Shown here piece after piece: positions 44,595 through 53,244 of a stretch of 64,000 nucleotides of DNA. Position 1 is the stretch's first letter, and the number at the start of each line of letters is the position of its first letter. The stretch is taken from positions 21,895 through 85,894 of the forward strand of contig WAOW01000002.1 in assembly GCA_015521085.1 (NCBI GenBank), in the 5' to 3' direction. The DNA is from Candidatus Thermodiscus eudorianus. Lineage in GTDB: Archaea; Thermoproteota; Thermoprotei_A; Sulfolobales; Acidilobaceae. The translations under genes and the position numbers were made by a program. The notes beneath the pieces are model-generated. The model saw only the letters and a program-made list of their open reading frames with translations. It had not been told where the DNA came from and searched no databases.

Positions 44595-45141
44595 GGGGTG
44601 CAAGCCTCAACACCATTACGTACGCGTCCTCTCCATCCCTATAATAAAAGGGTATCCTCCTGACAACTCTGAAACCGAATTTCTCGTAAAGCCTTATGGC
44701 CGGCGTATTGGACACCCTAACCTCAAGGAAGAGTGAATCGGCCTTGTAATAGTCCCTCACAGCGTTAATAGTCTCCGAGAGCAGGGCTGACCCAATTCCT
44801 CGGCCCCTGTACTCTCGTAAAACGGCTATCGATACCAGGTGCCCAACCTTCCTCGGTTCAAGCCATCCCTTTACAATAGGTTGCCCCTCATCGTCTACTA
44901 GGCCCAGCAGTAGGGGATCGCCGGTCTCCTCGATGCGCGACATTGCATAACCAACTATCACGCCCCCGTACTCCGCAACTAGGAAAGCATAGGGCCAGTT
45001 GGACAGAATATGCTCGTAGAACCCGTACCAGTAGTTCTCTGGGAGACTCTTTAGGTTAACGGCCATGACCGCCGGTATATCCTCCTTGGATGCACGCCTT
45101 ATGACTAAGCTGGCGGGTCCGCTGGAGTGAATGGTCTCCAA
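44584..45141 (-). CDS. GNAT N-acetyltransferase (RimI/Ard1-like)
   Basis: The 185-aa enzyme uses acetyl-CoA, binding it through VSIAVLREYRGRGIGSALLSE (the Q/R-x-x-G-x-G/A motif) near residue 110. A SLPENYWYGFYEHIL segment near the N-terminus and RVSNTPAIRLYEKFGFRVV match archaeal N-terminal acetyltransferases. It likely acetylates the N-termini of many proteins. Confidence 0.87.
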   Translation of the reverse strand: METIHSSGPASLVIRRASKEDIPAVMAVNLKSLPENYWYGFYEHILSNWPYAFLVAEYGGVIVGYAMSRIEETGDPLLLGLVDDEGQPIVKGWLEPRKVGHLVSIAVLREYRGRGIGSALLSETINAVRDYYKADSLFLEVRVSNTPAIRLYEKFGFRVVRRIPFYYRDGEDAYVMVLRLAPLTS

Positions 45142-45218
45142 ACCTCCTACACCAAGTTATTTGACCTATACAACAAAGGGTTATATCCAGGAATGTATAG
45201 CTGATGGGATGATGAGTA

Positions 45219-46475
45219 ATGGGTAGACCGCTACTGGGGCATCCATCAAAGTCGATCACGGGAACCGTAAACGATTACCTAGCGGGTAGGTGTATAATCC
45301 TAGGCTTGACGGGAAGCGTCTCCTTATACAAGTCAATAGATGCGGCCCGCTGGCTCATGAGGCGTGGAGCATGGATTATACCGGTAATGACTCGGCCCGC
45401 CGCCAGCCTGGTAGACCCGATGCTCTTGCAGTGGGCGACGGGGGAGAGGCCCATAGTAGAGTTAACCGGGGAGGTCGAGCACATACAACTCTCCAAAGGA
45501 TGCGACGCCATGCTAGTGGCTCCTGCAACACTCTCGACCATGTCTAAGATAGCATACGGTGTTGCAGACAACCCAGTAGCCCTAACAGCTATAGCTATGA
45601 GAGGGGAGGATAAGCCTGTAATGATAGTACCCGCCATGCATCAGAACATGATGGATTCACCGGTCTACGCGGAGGTCGTTGACAGGCTAACTAGCATGGG
45701 GTACGTGGTAATGCCTCCTCGGGTCGAGGAGGGTATAGCAAAGTATCCCGATACCTGGGTGGTAGCTAGGACGGCGGCCGCACTAGCCTCTAGGGGAAGG
45801 GACCTTGTTGGCGAGAGAGTGTTGGTTACGGCTGGCGCGACGCGTGAGTGGATAGATCCGACTAGGTTCCTCAGCAACCCGAGCAGTGGTAGAATGGGTA
45901 TAGAACTAGCTATAGAGGCTTGGGCCAGGGGCGCGAGGGTCTCACTAGTCTACGGCCATGTAGAACACGTAATCCCGCATATGGTGGAAGCGCATAGGGT
46001 CTCTACCACCGAGGAGATGGCCAAGGCAGTTAGAGAGTTGGTTAGCGAGGGACGTTTCAACTATCTCATAGCGGCTGCAGCACCAGCCGACTATAGGAGC
46101 AAGAGGAGGTGGGGTGAGAAGCTGAGGAGCGGTATTAAGGATTTAACCCTAGAGCTAGAGGGAACCCCTAAGGTTATCGAGGGCCTAGCTGAAAGGGTTG
46201 ATGTACTGGTCGCGTTCGCCGCAGAGACGGCTAGGGGCGTCGAGGACCTCTATAGAGCTGCATTAGACAAGATGAACAAGTACGGAGCCTCTATCGTAGT
46301 GGCTAATAACGTCGGTAGTTCAGAGGCCGGGTTCGCATCCGAGTATTTAGACGCTCTATTATTATGGAAGACGAATTCGACTATCGCGAAAGAGTATATA
46401 GGGAGGATAGACAAGGAGATACTATCGAGGACAATACTCGACCTAGCCAAAAACATCAAGGAGGGTGGCCTATGA
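45219..46475 (+). CDS. coaBC: Phosphopantothenoylcysteine decarboxylase/phosphopantothenate-cysteine ligase
   Basis: The 418-aa bifunctional enzyme has the flavoprotein CoaC domain (LTGSVSLYKSIDAARWL, KPVMIVPAMHQNM) and the CoaB domain (GATREWIDPTRFLSNPSSGRMG). Together they add cysteine to 4'-phosphopantothenate and decarboxylate it, two steps towards CoA. The stop overlaps the nadE ATG by 4 bases, making this the first gene of a CoA/NAD operon. Confidence 0.93.
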   Translation: MGRPLLGHPSKSITGTVNDYLAGRCIILGLTGSVSLYKSIDAARWLMRRGAWIIPVMTRPAASLVDPMLLQWATGERPIVELTGEVEHIQLSKGCDAMLVAPATLSTMSKIAYGVADNPVALTAIAMRGEDKPVMIVPAMHQNMMDSPVYAEVVDRLTSMGYVVMPPRVEEGIAKYPDTWVVARTAAALASRGRDLVGERVLVTAGATREWIDPTRFLSNPSSGRMGIELAIEAWARGARVSLVYGHVEHVIPHMVEAHRVSTTEEMAKAVRELVSEGRFNYLIAAAAPADYRSKRRWGEKLRSGIKDLTLELEGTPKVIEGLAERVDVLVAFAAETARGVEDLYRAALDKMNKYGASIVVANNVGSSEAGFASEYLDALLLWKTNSTIAKEYIGRIDKEILSRTILDLAKNIKEGGL

Positions 46476-47308
46476 CCAGGAGAGTCACGCTAGAGGAGGT
46501 CGTTAGGCTCGACTACAATAGAGTAGCTCAAGCTATAGGAGAGTTCCTCAACTCCAAGCTCGAAGAGGCAGGAGCTAAAGGCTACGTTGTAGGGCTTAGC
46601 GGCGGGGTCGACTCCGCCACTGCATTCGCCTTAGCAGTGAAATTCGTCGGTAGAGACAGGGTTCTTCCCCTTATAATGCCGGACACTGAGGTAACCCCCC
46701 AGGAGGATGTGGAGGATGCAAAAGATCTCGCAAGCCTATTCGGCGCCACCCCGCATGTGATCAACATAACACCCATAGTCGCCGTCTACAAGTCTACTAT
46801 ACCAGTATATGAAGGCGAGGAACTCGATAAGGTTCCTCTAGGAAATCTCAGGGCTAGAATACGCATGTCACTACTCTACTACTACGCGAATAAGCTGAAC
46901 AGGCTTGTCCTAGGGACAGGGGATAGGAGCGAGATCCTGATAGGCTACTTCACAAAGTACGGAGACGGCGGGGTGGATGTGCTCCCAATAGGTATACTCT
47001 ACAAGAACCAGGTCAGGAGGCTAGCCAAGAACCTAGGCGTACCCGATAAGATCGCGTTTAAACCAAGTAGCCCAAGGTTATGGCCGGGTCAGACGGCTGA
47101 GGGAGAGCTAGGCGTGAGCTATGAGGAGGTGGACCTAGTACTTTACTCGATCTTCGACCTAGGCCTCGACCCCAGGGAGGTCCCATCGGCGACAGGCGTG
47201 CCCGAAGCAGTGGTTTCGAGGGTAATGGAGCTTCATAGGAAGTCCGAGCATAAGAGGGTCCCTCCGCCATCCCCGCCCCTCGACATCGTAGCGGAGGCTA
47301 GGATATGA
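46472..47308 (+). CDS. nadE: NAD+ synthetase
   Basis: The enzyme amidates deamido-NAD with ammonia and ATP. It has the PP-loop GLSGGVDSATAFALA, then LGTGDRSEILIGYFTKYGDGGVDVLPIG and the RLWPGQTAEGELG substrate loop. I choose ATG 46472, overlapping the coaBC stop, since the longer frame would run 108 bases inside coaBC. This is the ammonia-dependent short form (278 aa), with no glutaminase domain. The next gene starts 4 bp before its stop. Confidence 0.93.
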   Translation: MTRRVTLEEVVRLDYNRVAQAIGEFLNSKLEEAGAKGYVVGLSGGVDSATAFALAVKFVGRDRVLPLIMPDTEVTPQEDVEDAKDLASLFGATPHVINITPIVAVYKSTIPVYEGEELDKVPLGNLRARIRMSLLYYYANKLNRLVLGTGDRSEILIGYFTKYGDGGVDVLPIGILYKNQVRRLAKNLGVPDKIAFKPSSPRLWPGQTAEGELGVSYEEVDLVLYSIFDLGLDPREVPSATGVPEAVVSRVMELHRKSEHKRVPPPSPPLDIVAEARI

Positions 47309-48147
47309 GGCCTGGAACCTGGTGCGCTGACTCGCCCCACCACATAACCAGCATCTTCGTCCCGGTAAGGAAAGCCGGGTACATGGATTCGGGATCCATA
47401 GGTGTAGGTGTGAGCATCGAGCCAAGACTAAGAGCATGTCTCTCAGGAGACTCTCTCCGCTACCCTAGCACGGTATCACGCGTCATCCGACTATACGGTC
47501 TTGAAGAAGCCAATATCACGCTTACAATACACATGCCTCTGCCTCCCGCAGTGGGCTACGCTGTAAGCGCGGCCTCTGCAGTCGCTGCATCGCTAATTAT
47601 AGGAAGGATAAGGGGCCGCGGCTATAGAGAGGCGTTACAAGTCGCTCACTTGGCAGATATAATGGAGGAGACAGGGCTAGGCGATGTACTAGCGATATCC
47701 TGTGGCGTGGGCATCGTTTACAGGAGGAAGCCTGGGGGACCCGGCATTGGAGAGGTCGAGTGCCTGCAACTTCCAGGGACCCTCTCGTTAGTCTCCATAG
47801 ATACAGGGATAATGAGCACGGGCACTATGTTAAAGACCCTGGATAGCAAGGTATACGGGCTCGCGGAAAGAGCGCTTAGGAGAATAGACAGGGACTTCAC
47901 GGTTGAATCCTTCATTTACTGGAGCGAGAGGTTCTCACGGGAATCCGGGTTCTTGAAGGCGGCATTGGCGGGTAGAGAGGTCCCCAAGTTGCCAGGTCAG
48001 GTCGGGGTTTACGGGAAGAAACGCGTGGTCCTGTTCTTTGTAGAGCGTGAATGGGTAGGCGACGCCGTAAGCGTCTTGGAGAGTCATGGCTTCGAGCCAA
48101 GGATTTTAGGAGTCTCCGCGAGCCCACCAGGTATCTGGTGGAGCTGA
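47305..48147 (+). CDS. Pantoate kinase
   Basis: The GHMP-family kinase (280 aa) phosphorylates pantoate, the archaeal alternative to pantothenate kinase. The ATP loop is PPAVGYAVSAASAVAASL near residue 75. The GSIGVGVSIEPR part near the N-terminus and FVERE near the C-terminus fit archaeal COG1829. It overlaps the previous gene by 4 bp and the phosphopantothenate synthetase gene by 10 bp, so the substrate is passed directly to the product of the next gene. Confidence 0.88.
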   Translation: MRPGTWCADSPHHITSIFVPVRKAGYMDSGSIGVGVSIEPRLRACLSGDSLRYPSTVSRVIRLYGLEEANITLTIHMPLPPAVGYAVSAASAVAASLIIGRIRGRGYREALQVAHLADIMEETGLGDVLAISCGVGIVYRRKPGGPGIGEVECLQLPGTLSLVSIDTGIMSTGTMLKTLDSKVYGLAERALRRIDRDFTVESFIYWSERFSRESGFLKAALAGREVPKLPGQVGVYGKKRVVLFFVEREWVGDAVSVLESHGFEPRILGVSASPPGIWWS

Positions 48148-48923
48148 CAGTGCCTGGCATAGACATACCTCCAAGCCATCCCCGGTATAAGTCACTCATG
48201 ATAAGGGAGAGGCTCGTGGAGGGCTTCCGCAGGGGCCTAGTCGTCCCGGAGGGCCTAATAGCCCATGGAAGGGGAGAAGCCTTCGACTATATACTTGGAG
48301 AGGAGAGCCATGATTTCGCCCTGGAAGCCGAGAGAGCCACGGTAGCCCGCCTATTGCTAGCGGAGAGCCCTGTTATATCAGTCAACGGTAACTATGCGGC
48401 ACTCGCGGCGGAGGAGATCGCCGAGCTAGCTCGCCTGACGGGGGCACGGGTCGAGGTCAACCTGTTCTATAGGACTGAGGAGCGGGTTCGCGCGATCCAC
48501 AAGTACCTGGAGGGGTATGGAGTGCCGAACCTTCTCTCTCCCGACTGCGAGAAAACACATGTCCCCGGGCTAGAGAGCGCTCGTGGGATAGTCTGTAGAG
48601 ACGGTATCGCTAGGGCCGACTTCGTGTTACTTGCCATAGAGGATGGCGATAGGACTGAGGCCTTAAAGTCATGGGGCAAGATCGTCTCCGCAATAGACCT
48701 GAATCCATTCAGTCGGACCGCTCAGAGGGCCGATATCACTATAGTGGACGAGGCTATACGTGCTACACGCAACATGGTAAGGATCGCGAGGGGACTCAGA
48801 GGGTCGCCTAGAAGCGAGTTGGAGGGTATAGTAGCAGGGTACGATAATAGGCTTGTTCTCTCGAAGGCGTTTAAAGCAATGCTAGAGAGGCTCGCTACCG
48901 CCTCTTCTAAGGGCGTCCTCTAG
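48138..48923 (+). CDS. 4-phosphopantoate--beta-alanine ligase (phosphopantothenate synthetase)
   Basis: The protein (about 261 aa) has the COG1701 features: DIPPSHPRYKSLMIRERLVEG, SVNGNYAALAA near residue 78, PDCEKTHVPGLES, and DLNPFSRTAQRADITIVDE. It joins 4-phosphopantoate with beta-alanine. I chose GTG 48138 because it overlaps the pantoate kinase stop by 10 bases and leaves the conserved VPGIDIPPSHPRY near the N-terminus; an upstream frame to 48051 adds 29 unlikely residues. The end overlaps a convergent gene by 42 bp. Confidence 0.88.
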   Translation: MELTVPGIDIPPSHPRYKSLMIRERLVEGFRRGLVVPEGLIAHGRGEAFDYILGEESHDFALEAERATVARLLLAESPVISVNGNYAALAAEEIAELARLTGARVEVNLFYRTEERVRAIHKYLEGYGVPNLLSPDCEKTHVPGLESARGIVCRDGIARADFVLLAIEDGDRTEALKSWGKIVSAIDLNPFSRTAQRADITIVDEAIRATRNMVRIARGLRGSPRSELEGIVAGYDNRLVLSKAFKAMLERLATASSKGVL

Positions 48924-49538
48924 CTCCGGGGACACCATCCTCCTGGGCTTACCCCTACCACTAGCCCTACTCGTTACTAATTCCGCGAGCTCAAGTATCG
49001 ACTCTGCCATGGCTATCTCATCGGCCAGCTCATCGGGGTAGTCGGCCTTAGCGCGTTCGAGGAACTCGACTAGCAGAGGCAACTCGTGGAACGCGAACCG
49101 CCTCATCCTATCCCTTTCAACAGCAGACATCCGAGAGCGCCTGGATAACCGTGTTAGCGTATCCAGTAACGACTGCGGGTCCAGGGAGTAGAACTGTATC
49201 CTAAGCATCCTGACTCTGGGGTCTTCGGGGTCGGGCTCCGGCCTGCCCTCCCACTCCCTTAGAACCTCCTCGATCGAATACCTGTCTATGATGTTCCACC
49301 AGTGCTGGTTGCTAGACCTATAACTTGTCTCTATAACGCCGTACTCTCTCTCAAGCCTAACTAGCAGAGGAGATGGATTATAGTCTACGCCCATCTCCTT
49401 GAGTACCCTCTTCAAGTCCCTATAGCTGAAGTCGCCTAGGGCATGGGGGGGCCTGGTCCTCCGGGCGGCTTCGATAATGGCCTTTAACACGATATAGCCC
49501 TTCTCTCCGTAGCGGGCGACGAACTCCGCAAGGGTCAA
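48882..49538 (-). CDS. Hypothetical helical protein with N-terminal winged-helix-like region
   Basis: The 218-aa protein starts with helices that look like a DNA-binding wing (YRDLKRVLKEMGVDYNPSPLLVRLEREYGVIE) and ends with a long charged helical region. It is probably a crenarchaeal conserved protein with unknown function. It overlaps the end of the phosphopantothenate synthetase gene by 42 bp, unusually long for convergent genes. Confidence 0.55.
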   Translation of the reverse strand: MTLAEFVARYGEKGYIVLKAIIEAARRTRPPHALGDFSYRDLKRVLKEMGVDYNPSPLLVRLEREYGVIETSYRSSNQHWWNIIDRYSIEEVLREWEGRPEPDPEDPRVRMLRIQFYSLDPQSLLDTLTRLSRRSRMSAVERDRMRRFAFHELPLLVEFLERAKADYPDELADEIAMAESILELAELVTSRASGRGKPRRMVSPELEDALRRGGSEPL

Positions 49539-49673
49539 CTCAACGGCCCCCAGTTATCGGGTCTCCTGGCCTCTTATCCCGTTTAGCATTTACAGCTCTA
49601 ACATCGCCTTATAACGAGTTCACATCATGGATTCCGCTTTTAGTTCCCGTGGACAAGACTCTACAAGGAGGGC

Positions 49674-50456
49674 GTGGCAGGGAAGAATAGCATGGCACGC
49701 GAGATAGGTGATTATGCCGTAGTGGTTGAAGGCATTGTTAAGAGGGTTAAGGGTAGAATCATACTACGTGGTATTACCATGAGGGTCCCTCGGGGCTCGG
49801 TCTTCGTCCTGGCAGGCCCCAATGGAAGCGGGAAGACCACTACTATCAGGACAGTGTTAGGATTGTATCGGGCGGACGAGGGCTCGATTGAAGTGTTAGG
49901 CTCGACTCCGGGATCAAATGATTGGAAGAGGGTTCAGTCTAGGATAGGATATCTACCGGAAGACGCCGAGCCCTACGAGAGGCTCTCCGGTTACGAGAAC
50001 CTTCTATTCTACGCGAGGCTCTACGCTAGGGGAAAGGAGGACTTATCCTCACGTTACCTGGAGAATGCCATCGCGATATCAGGTTTATCAAGGGAAGAAT
50101 TGGCGAGGCGGGCCGGCGATTATAGTAAGGGTATGAAGAGGAGGCTTCTCTTAGCTACCGCCCTTATGCATGATCCCGAGCTCGCCGTACTCGACGAGCC
50201 GACTACGGGTCTCGACGTGTTCTCGGCGTACAGGATAAGGGGGTTGATAAAGGAATTGGCCGGTAGGGGTAAGACTGTTATAGTGACTACTCACAATATG
50301 TTTGAGGCCCAGGTAATAGCTGACTACGTAGCCTTCATTGTCGAGGGAACTGTGATATTCTCTGGAAGGGTCTCCGACGCCATGAGAACCTTTGCTGCAG
50401 GTAATCTCGAAGAGGCGTTTATCAGGGCGGCGGGCCGTAAAGCCCCGAATCACTAG
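49674..50456 (+). CDS. ABC transporter ATP-binding protein (orphan)
   Basis: The 260-aa ATPase has Walker A GPNGSGKTT, a Q-loop region GYLPEDAEPYERLSGYENLLFYARLYA, a modified signature YSKGMKRR, Walker B LAVLDEPTTGLD, and His in VTTHN. It resembles drug or multi-subunit export ATPases (CcmA/NatA type). The next gene is a dehydrogenase; no permease gene is adjacent, so the partner must be encoded elsewhere. Confidence 0.85.
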   Translation: MAGKNSMAREIGDYAVVVEGIVKRVKGRIILRGITMRVPRGSVFVLAGPNGSGKTTTIRTVLGLYRADEGSIEVLGSTPGSNDWKRVQSRIGYLPEDAEPYERLSGYENLLFYARLYARGKEDLSSRYLENAIAISGLSREELARRAGDYSKGMKRRLLLATALMHDPELAVLDEPTTGLDVFSAYRIRGLIKELAGRGKTVIVTTHNMFEAQVIADYVAFIVEGTVIFSGRVSDAMRTFAAGNLEEAFIRAAGRKAPNH

Positions 50457-50559
50457 GATCGTGAGTGCACCCGGCTAGAGCCTGCTTTCACTAATTATGA
50501 TACCATGCTAAATACGGGACTTTCCCATGGATAGTATACTGACGTGTTGGTGTGGCTAA

Positions 50560-51336
50560 ATGGAGAGAATAGCCCTGGTGACAGGAGGTAGCCGCGGTCT
50601 GGGGCGAGCTATCGCGGTGGAACTCGCCAAGGAGGGCCACTATGTTATCGTTAACTATAGGAAGAGGGCCTCAGAGGCTGAGGAAACTCTTAGGATGATA
50701 AGGAGGGAGGGTTCCGATGGGCTTATGATCCAAGCCGATGTCTCCGACCCCTCGCAGGTTAGATCGATGTTCGACAGGATCAGGAGCGAGGCTGGGGACG
50801 TCGATGTCCTAATCAACAATGCTGGCTGGGGCCTTCTATCCCCCGTAGAGTCCATGAGCGATGAATTATGGCGAAGGCATATTGCTGTGAACCTTGACGG
50901 CGTCTTCTATACTACCAGGGAGGTTATACCCTACATGGTTGGTAAGAGATGGGGTAGAATCGTGAATATAACAAGCATAGCCGGGTTGAAGGGACTGCGC
51001 TGGCTCGCCGCGTATAGCGCCGCGAAAGCTGGTGTTATAGGGTTCACGAGAGCCCTAGCCCAGGAGCTAGCCCATACCGGCATTACAGTAAATGCAGTCG
51101 CGGTGGGCTTTGCGAGGACTGATATGGGCTTGAGCTTCTTCAAGGCCACCGGGATAAGCATCGAAGAGTTCACAGAGAGATACACGTTGACAGGTTCGCT
51201 TGTAGAGCCCTATGAGGTAGGTAGACTAGTAGCGTTTCTAGCCAGCGACGCGGCCTCGAACATAACGGGCCAGGTATACGTTATAGACTCCGGGCAGAGC
51301 CTTGCCATAGACTACAAGGGCCTCATGAAACAGTGA
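50560..51336 (+). CDS. Short-chain dehydrogenase/reductase (FabG-like)
   Basis: The 258-aa SDR has the cofactor motif TGGSRGLGRAIAVELAKEG, NNAGWG, a catalytic Ser in TSIAGLKG and Tyr/Lys in AYSAAKAGV, all spaced as in FabG. It reduces a keto group with NAD(P)H, but the substrate is not known. The gap to the alcohol dehydrogenase gene is 12 bp and holds one of the palindromes. Confidence 0.88.
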   Translation: MERIALVTGGSRGLGRAIAVELAKEGHYVIVNYRKRASEAEETLRMIRREGSDGLMIQADVSDPSQVRSMFDRIRSEAGDVDVLINNAGWGLLSPVESMSDELWRRHIAVNLDGVFYTTREVIPYMVGKRWGRIVNITSIAGLKGLRWLAAYSAAKAGVIGFTRALAQELAHTGITVNAVAVGFARTDMGLSFFKATGISIEEFTERYTLTGSLVEPYEVGRLVAFLASDAASNITGQVYVIDSGQSLAIDYKGLMKQ

Positions 51337-51348
51337 GGGACCCTCAAG

Positions 51349-52332
51349 ATGAAGGCTGCAGTACTCTTTGGGCCAAGGGATCTACGCCTAGTCGAGGTCG
51401 ACACTCCCCGTCCACCCGCCGGATGGGCCCTGATCGAGGCCAAAGCCGTCGGGATCTGTGGCACCGACAAAGCCTTCTATACGGGTAGTTACCCCCTTTT
51501 CAAGACTCCACTCATACCGGGCCACGAAGTGTCGGGAGTAGTGGTTGAGGGTCCCTCCGAGCTGTTGGGGGAAAGAGTTGTCAGCGAGATAAACTTTGCT
51601 TGTAGACAGTGTAGAGTGTGCCAGGCGGGCCTCTACACTCACTGCCCCAATAGGAGGACACTAGGTATAGACTTCGACGGCGGCATGGCAGAGTACTTCA
51701 TAGCGCCAACATGGGCGTTGCACAGGCACCGGCTTCCCCACGATATAGCTTTCGCCGCTGAGCCCCTTGCAGCGGTTGTAAACATGGTTAGACAGCGTCC
51801 CCCGGAGCCAGGCGATCTCATAGGAGTTATAGGATCGGGTTTTATCTCGTGGCTCACAGCTAACCTGCTGAGGATGCTAGGGCACGACCCCGTCATTATA
51901 GTACGGCGTGGAAGCATGAAGGCAAACCTCTTTGAAAGGGCTGGCTTCCGCGTCGTGCAGGTCGAGGAGGCCTCTAGGCTGGGCCGAGAAGAGTCAAGCC
52001 TCGGGCTTGGGTTCGATTACATCGTTGAAGCGACCGGCTCTAACTCGGGTTTGAGAGCGGCCGTGGAACTTGTTAGGCCGAGGGGCGTGATTCATTTGAA
52101 GAGCACGCCGGGCGGCGTAGCGAGCTTTCCTCAGACTGTGAGCGTTGTAAAGGAGGTTAGAGTCATAGGGACCCGCTGTGGTGATTGGCGGGATTTCAAA
52201 CTTGCCCTCAGCATTCTATCCAGGAGCCTAGTCTCGGTACCCGTTACAGCTAGATACCCGCTTGATGAGGTTGACAAGGCCTTTGCTAAGAGCTTGGAGG
52301 GCGATTCTTTTAGGGTAGTTGTCACGCCCTAG
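51349..52332 (+). CDS. Zinc-dependent alcohol dehydrogenase (MDR family)
   Basis: The 327-aa medium-chain dehydrogenase has the catalytic zinc sites GICGTDKAFYTG and GHEVSGVVVEG, the four-cysteine structural site in CRQCRVCQAGLYTHC, and the nucleotide loop GVIGSGFISWL. It probably oxidises a polyol or sugar (glucose or threonine dehydrogenase-like). It likely shares a transcript with the SDR. Confidence 0.87.
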   Translation: MKAAVLFGPRDLRLVEVDTPRPPAGWALIEAKAVGICGTDKAFYTGSYPLFKTPLIPGHEVSGVVVEGPSELLGERVVSEINFACRQCRVCQAGLYTHCPNRRTLGIDFDGGMAEYFIAPTWALHRHRLPHDIAFAAEPLAAVVNMVRQRPPEPGDLIGVIGSGFISWLTANLLRMLGHDPVIIVRRGSMKANLFERAGFRVVQVEEASRLGREESSLGLGFDYIVEATGSNSGLRAAVELVRPRGVIHLKSTPGGVASFPQTVSVVKEVRVIGTRCGDWRDFKLALSILSRSLVSVPVTARYPLDEVDKAFAKSLEGDSFRVVVTP

Positions 52333-52338
52333 GATCCT

Positions 52339-53244
52339 CTACTCTTTGGCGTAAGGCCTGCCGAGTGCTCTAGGGGCTACTGCTCTCTTTGCCGTAGCGG
52401 TTATTGCTAGGAGCGTTACAATATATGGTATGGTGTTGATTAAGTATGCGCCAGCCGTGGTACCCCTTACTATGGTATAATATCTGGCCAGTGCGTCGCT
52501 GAATCCGAAGACGAAGGCGCCTAAGAGGGCGAAGAGCGGGTTCCACCCGCTAAACGCCACGTCTGCTAGTGCTATGAAGCCTCTGCCAGCGCTCATTAGC
52601 TTGACGAAACTCCCTATGTAGTCGACACTGAGGAAGGCTCCGGCAAGCCCTGCTAAGCCACCGCCTATAATGGTCGCTGCGAGCCTGGTTCTGGTAACGC
52701 TTATTCCTAGCGCTTCTGCGCTTCTGGGATCGTCTCCTACAGCCTTTATCTTCAAGCCGAGCCTCGTCTTCTCAAGGACATACCAGGCTGTTACTCCCAC
52801 TGCGACTGCCAGGATGAACGCATAGCTTACTCTCTGTCCCATGATTATGAATCCTGGTGGCCGTATGTTTAGGGGCGGGCTTTGCCCGTAGTTCCCCCAA
52901 ACGGCTTTTGTTAGAATGGCAGTTAGCCCGGCTGCCGCCATGTTGAGGCCTACCCCCGCTATTATCTGGTCTCCTTTGAGGTTCACGCTTATGACGCCGT
53001 GTATGAGGCCGAGTACGGCGCCCATCAGCAGGCCCGCTAGGTATCCAGCTACGATGCTGCCAGTCTCTATACCGATATAGGCTCCGATCCATGCTGATAG
53101 CAGGAGTATTCCCTCTAGGCCTATGTTGACTACGCCGCTCTTCTCGGCTATGATCTCGCCTACCGCGACTAGTGCTATGGGGGTCATGGCGGAGAGGCTT
53201 ATGATTAGGGTTATAGTTGCATCCTCTATTAGCACTACTTCCAC
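52339..53244 (-). CDS. Nucleoside/sugar ABC transporter permease (NupQ/YufQ-like)
   Basis: The 301-aa integral protein has ten or so hydrophobic segments; the cytoplasmic loop AVGDDPRSAEALGISVTR near residue 165 docks to the ATPase. It is the second permease of a BMP-type importer for nucleosides or related solutes. Its start overlaps the upstream permease gene by 10 bases. Confidence 0.85.
   Translation of the reverse strand: MEVVLIEDATITLIISLSAMTPIALVAVGEIIAEKSGVVNIGLEGILLLSAWIGAYIGIETGSIVAGYLAGLLMGAVLGLIHGVISVNLKGDQIIAGVGLNMAAAGLTAILTKAVWGNYGQSPPLNIRPPGFIIMGQRVSYAFILAVAVGVTAWYVLEKTRLGLKIKAVGDDPRSAEALGISVTRTRLAATIIGGGLAGLAGAFLSVDYIGSFVKLMSAGRGFIALADVAFSGWNPLFALLGAFVFGFSDALARYYTIVRGTTAGAYLINTIPYIVTLLAITATAKRAVAPRALGRPYAKE

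Noticed and set aside
45180..45240. C/D box guide RNA near ATGATGA at 45209
   Set aside because: No CTGA box follows at proper distance; the purine-rich stretch is better seen as the coaBC ribosome site.
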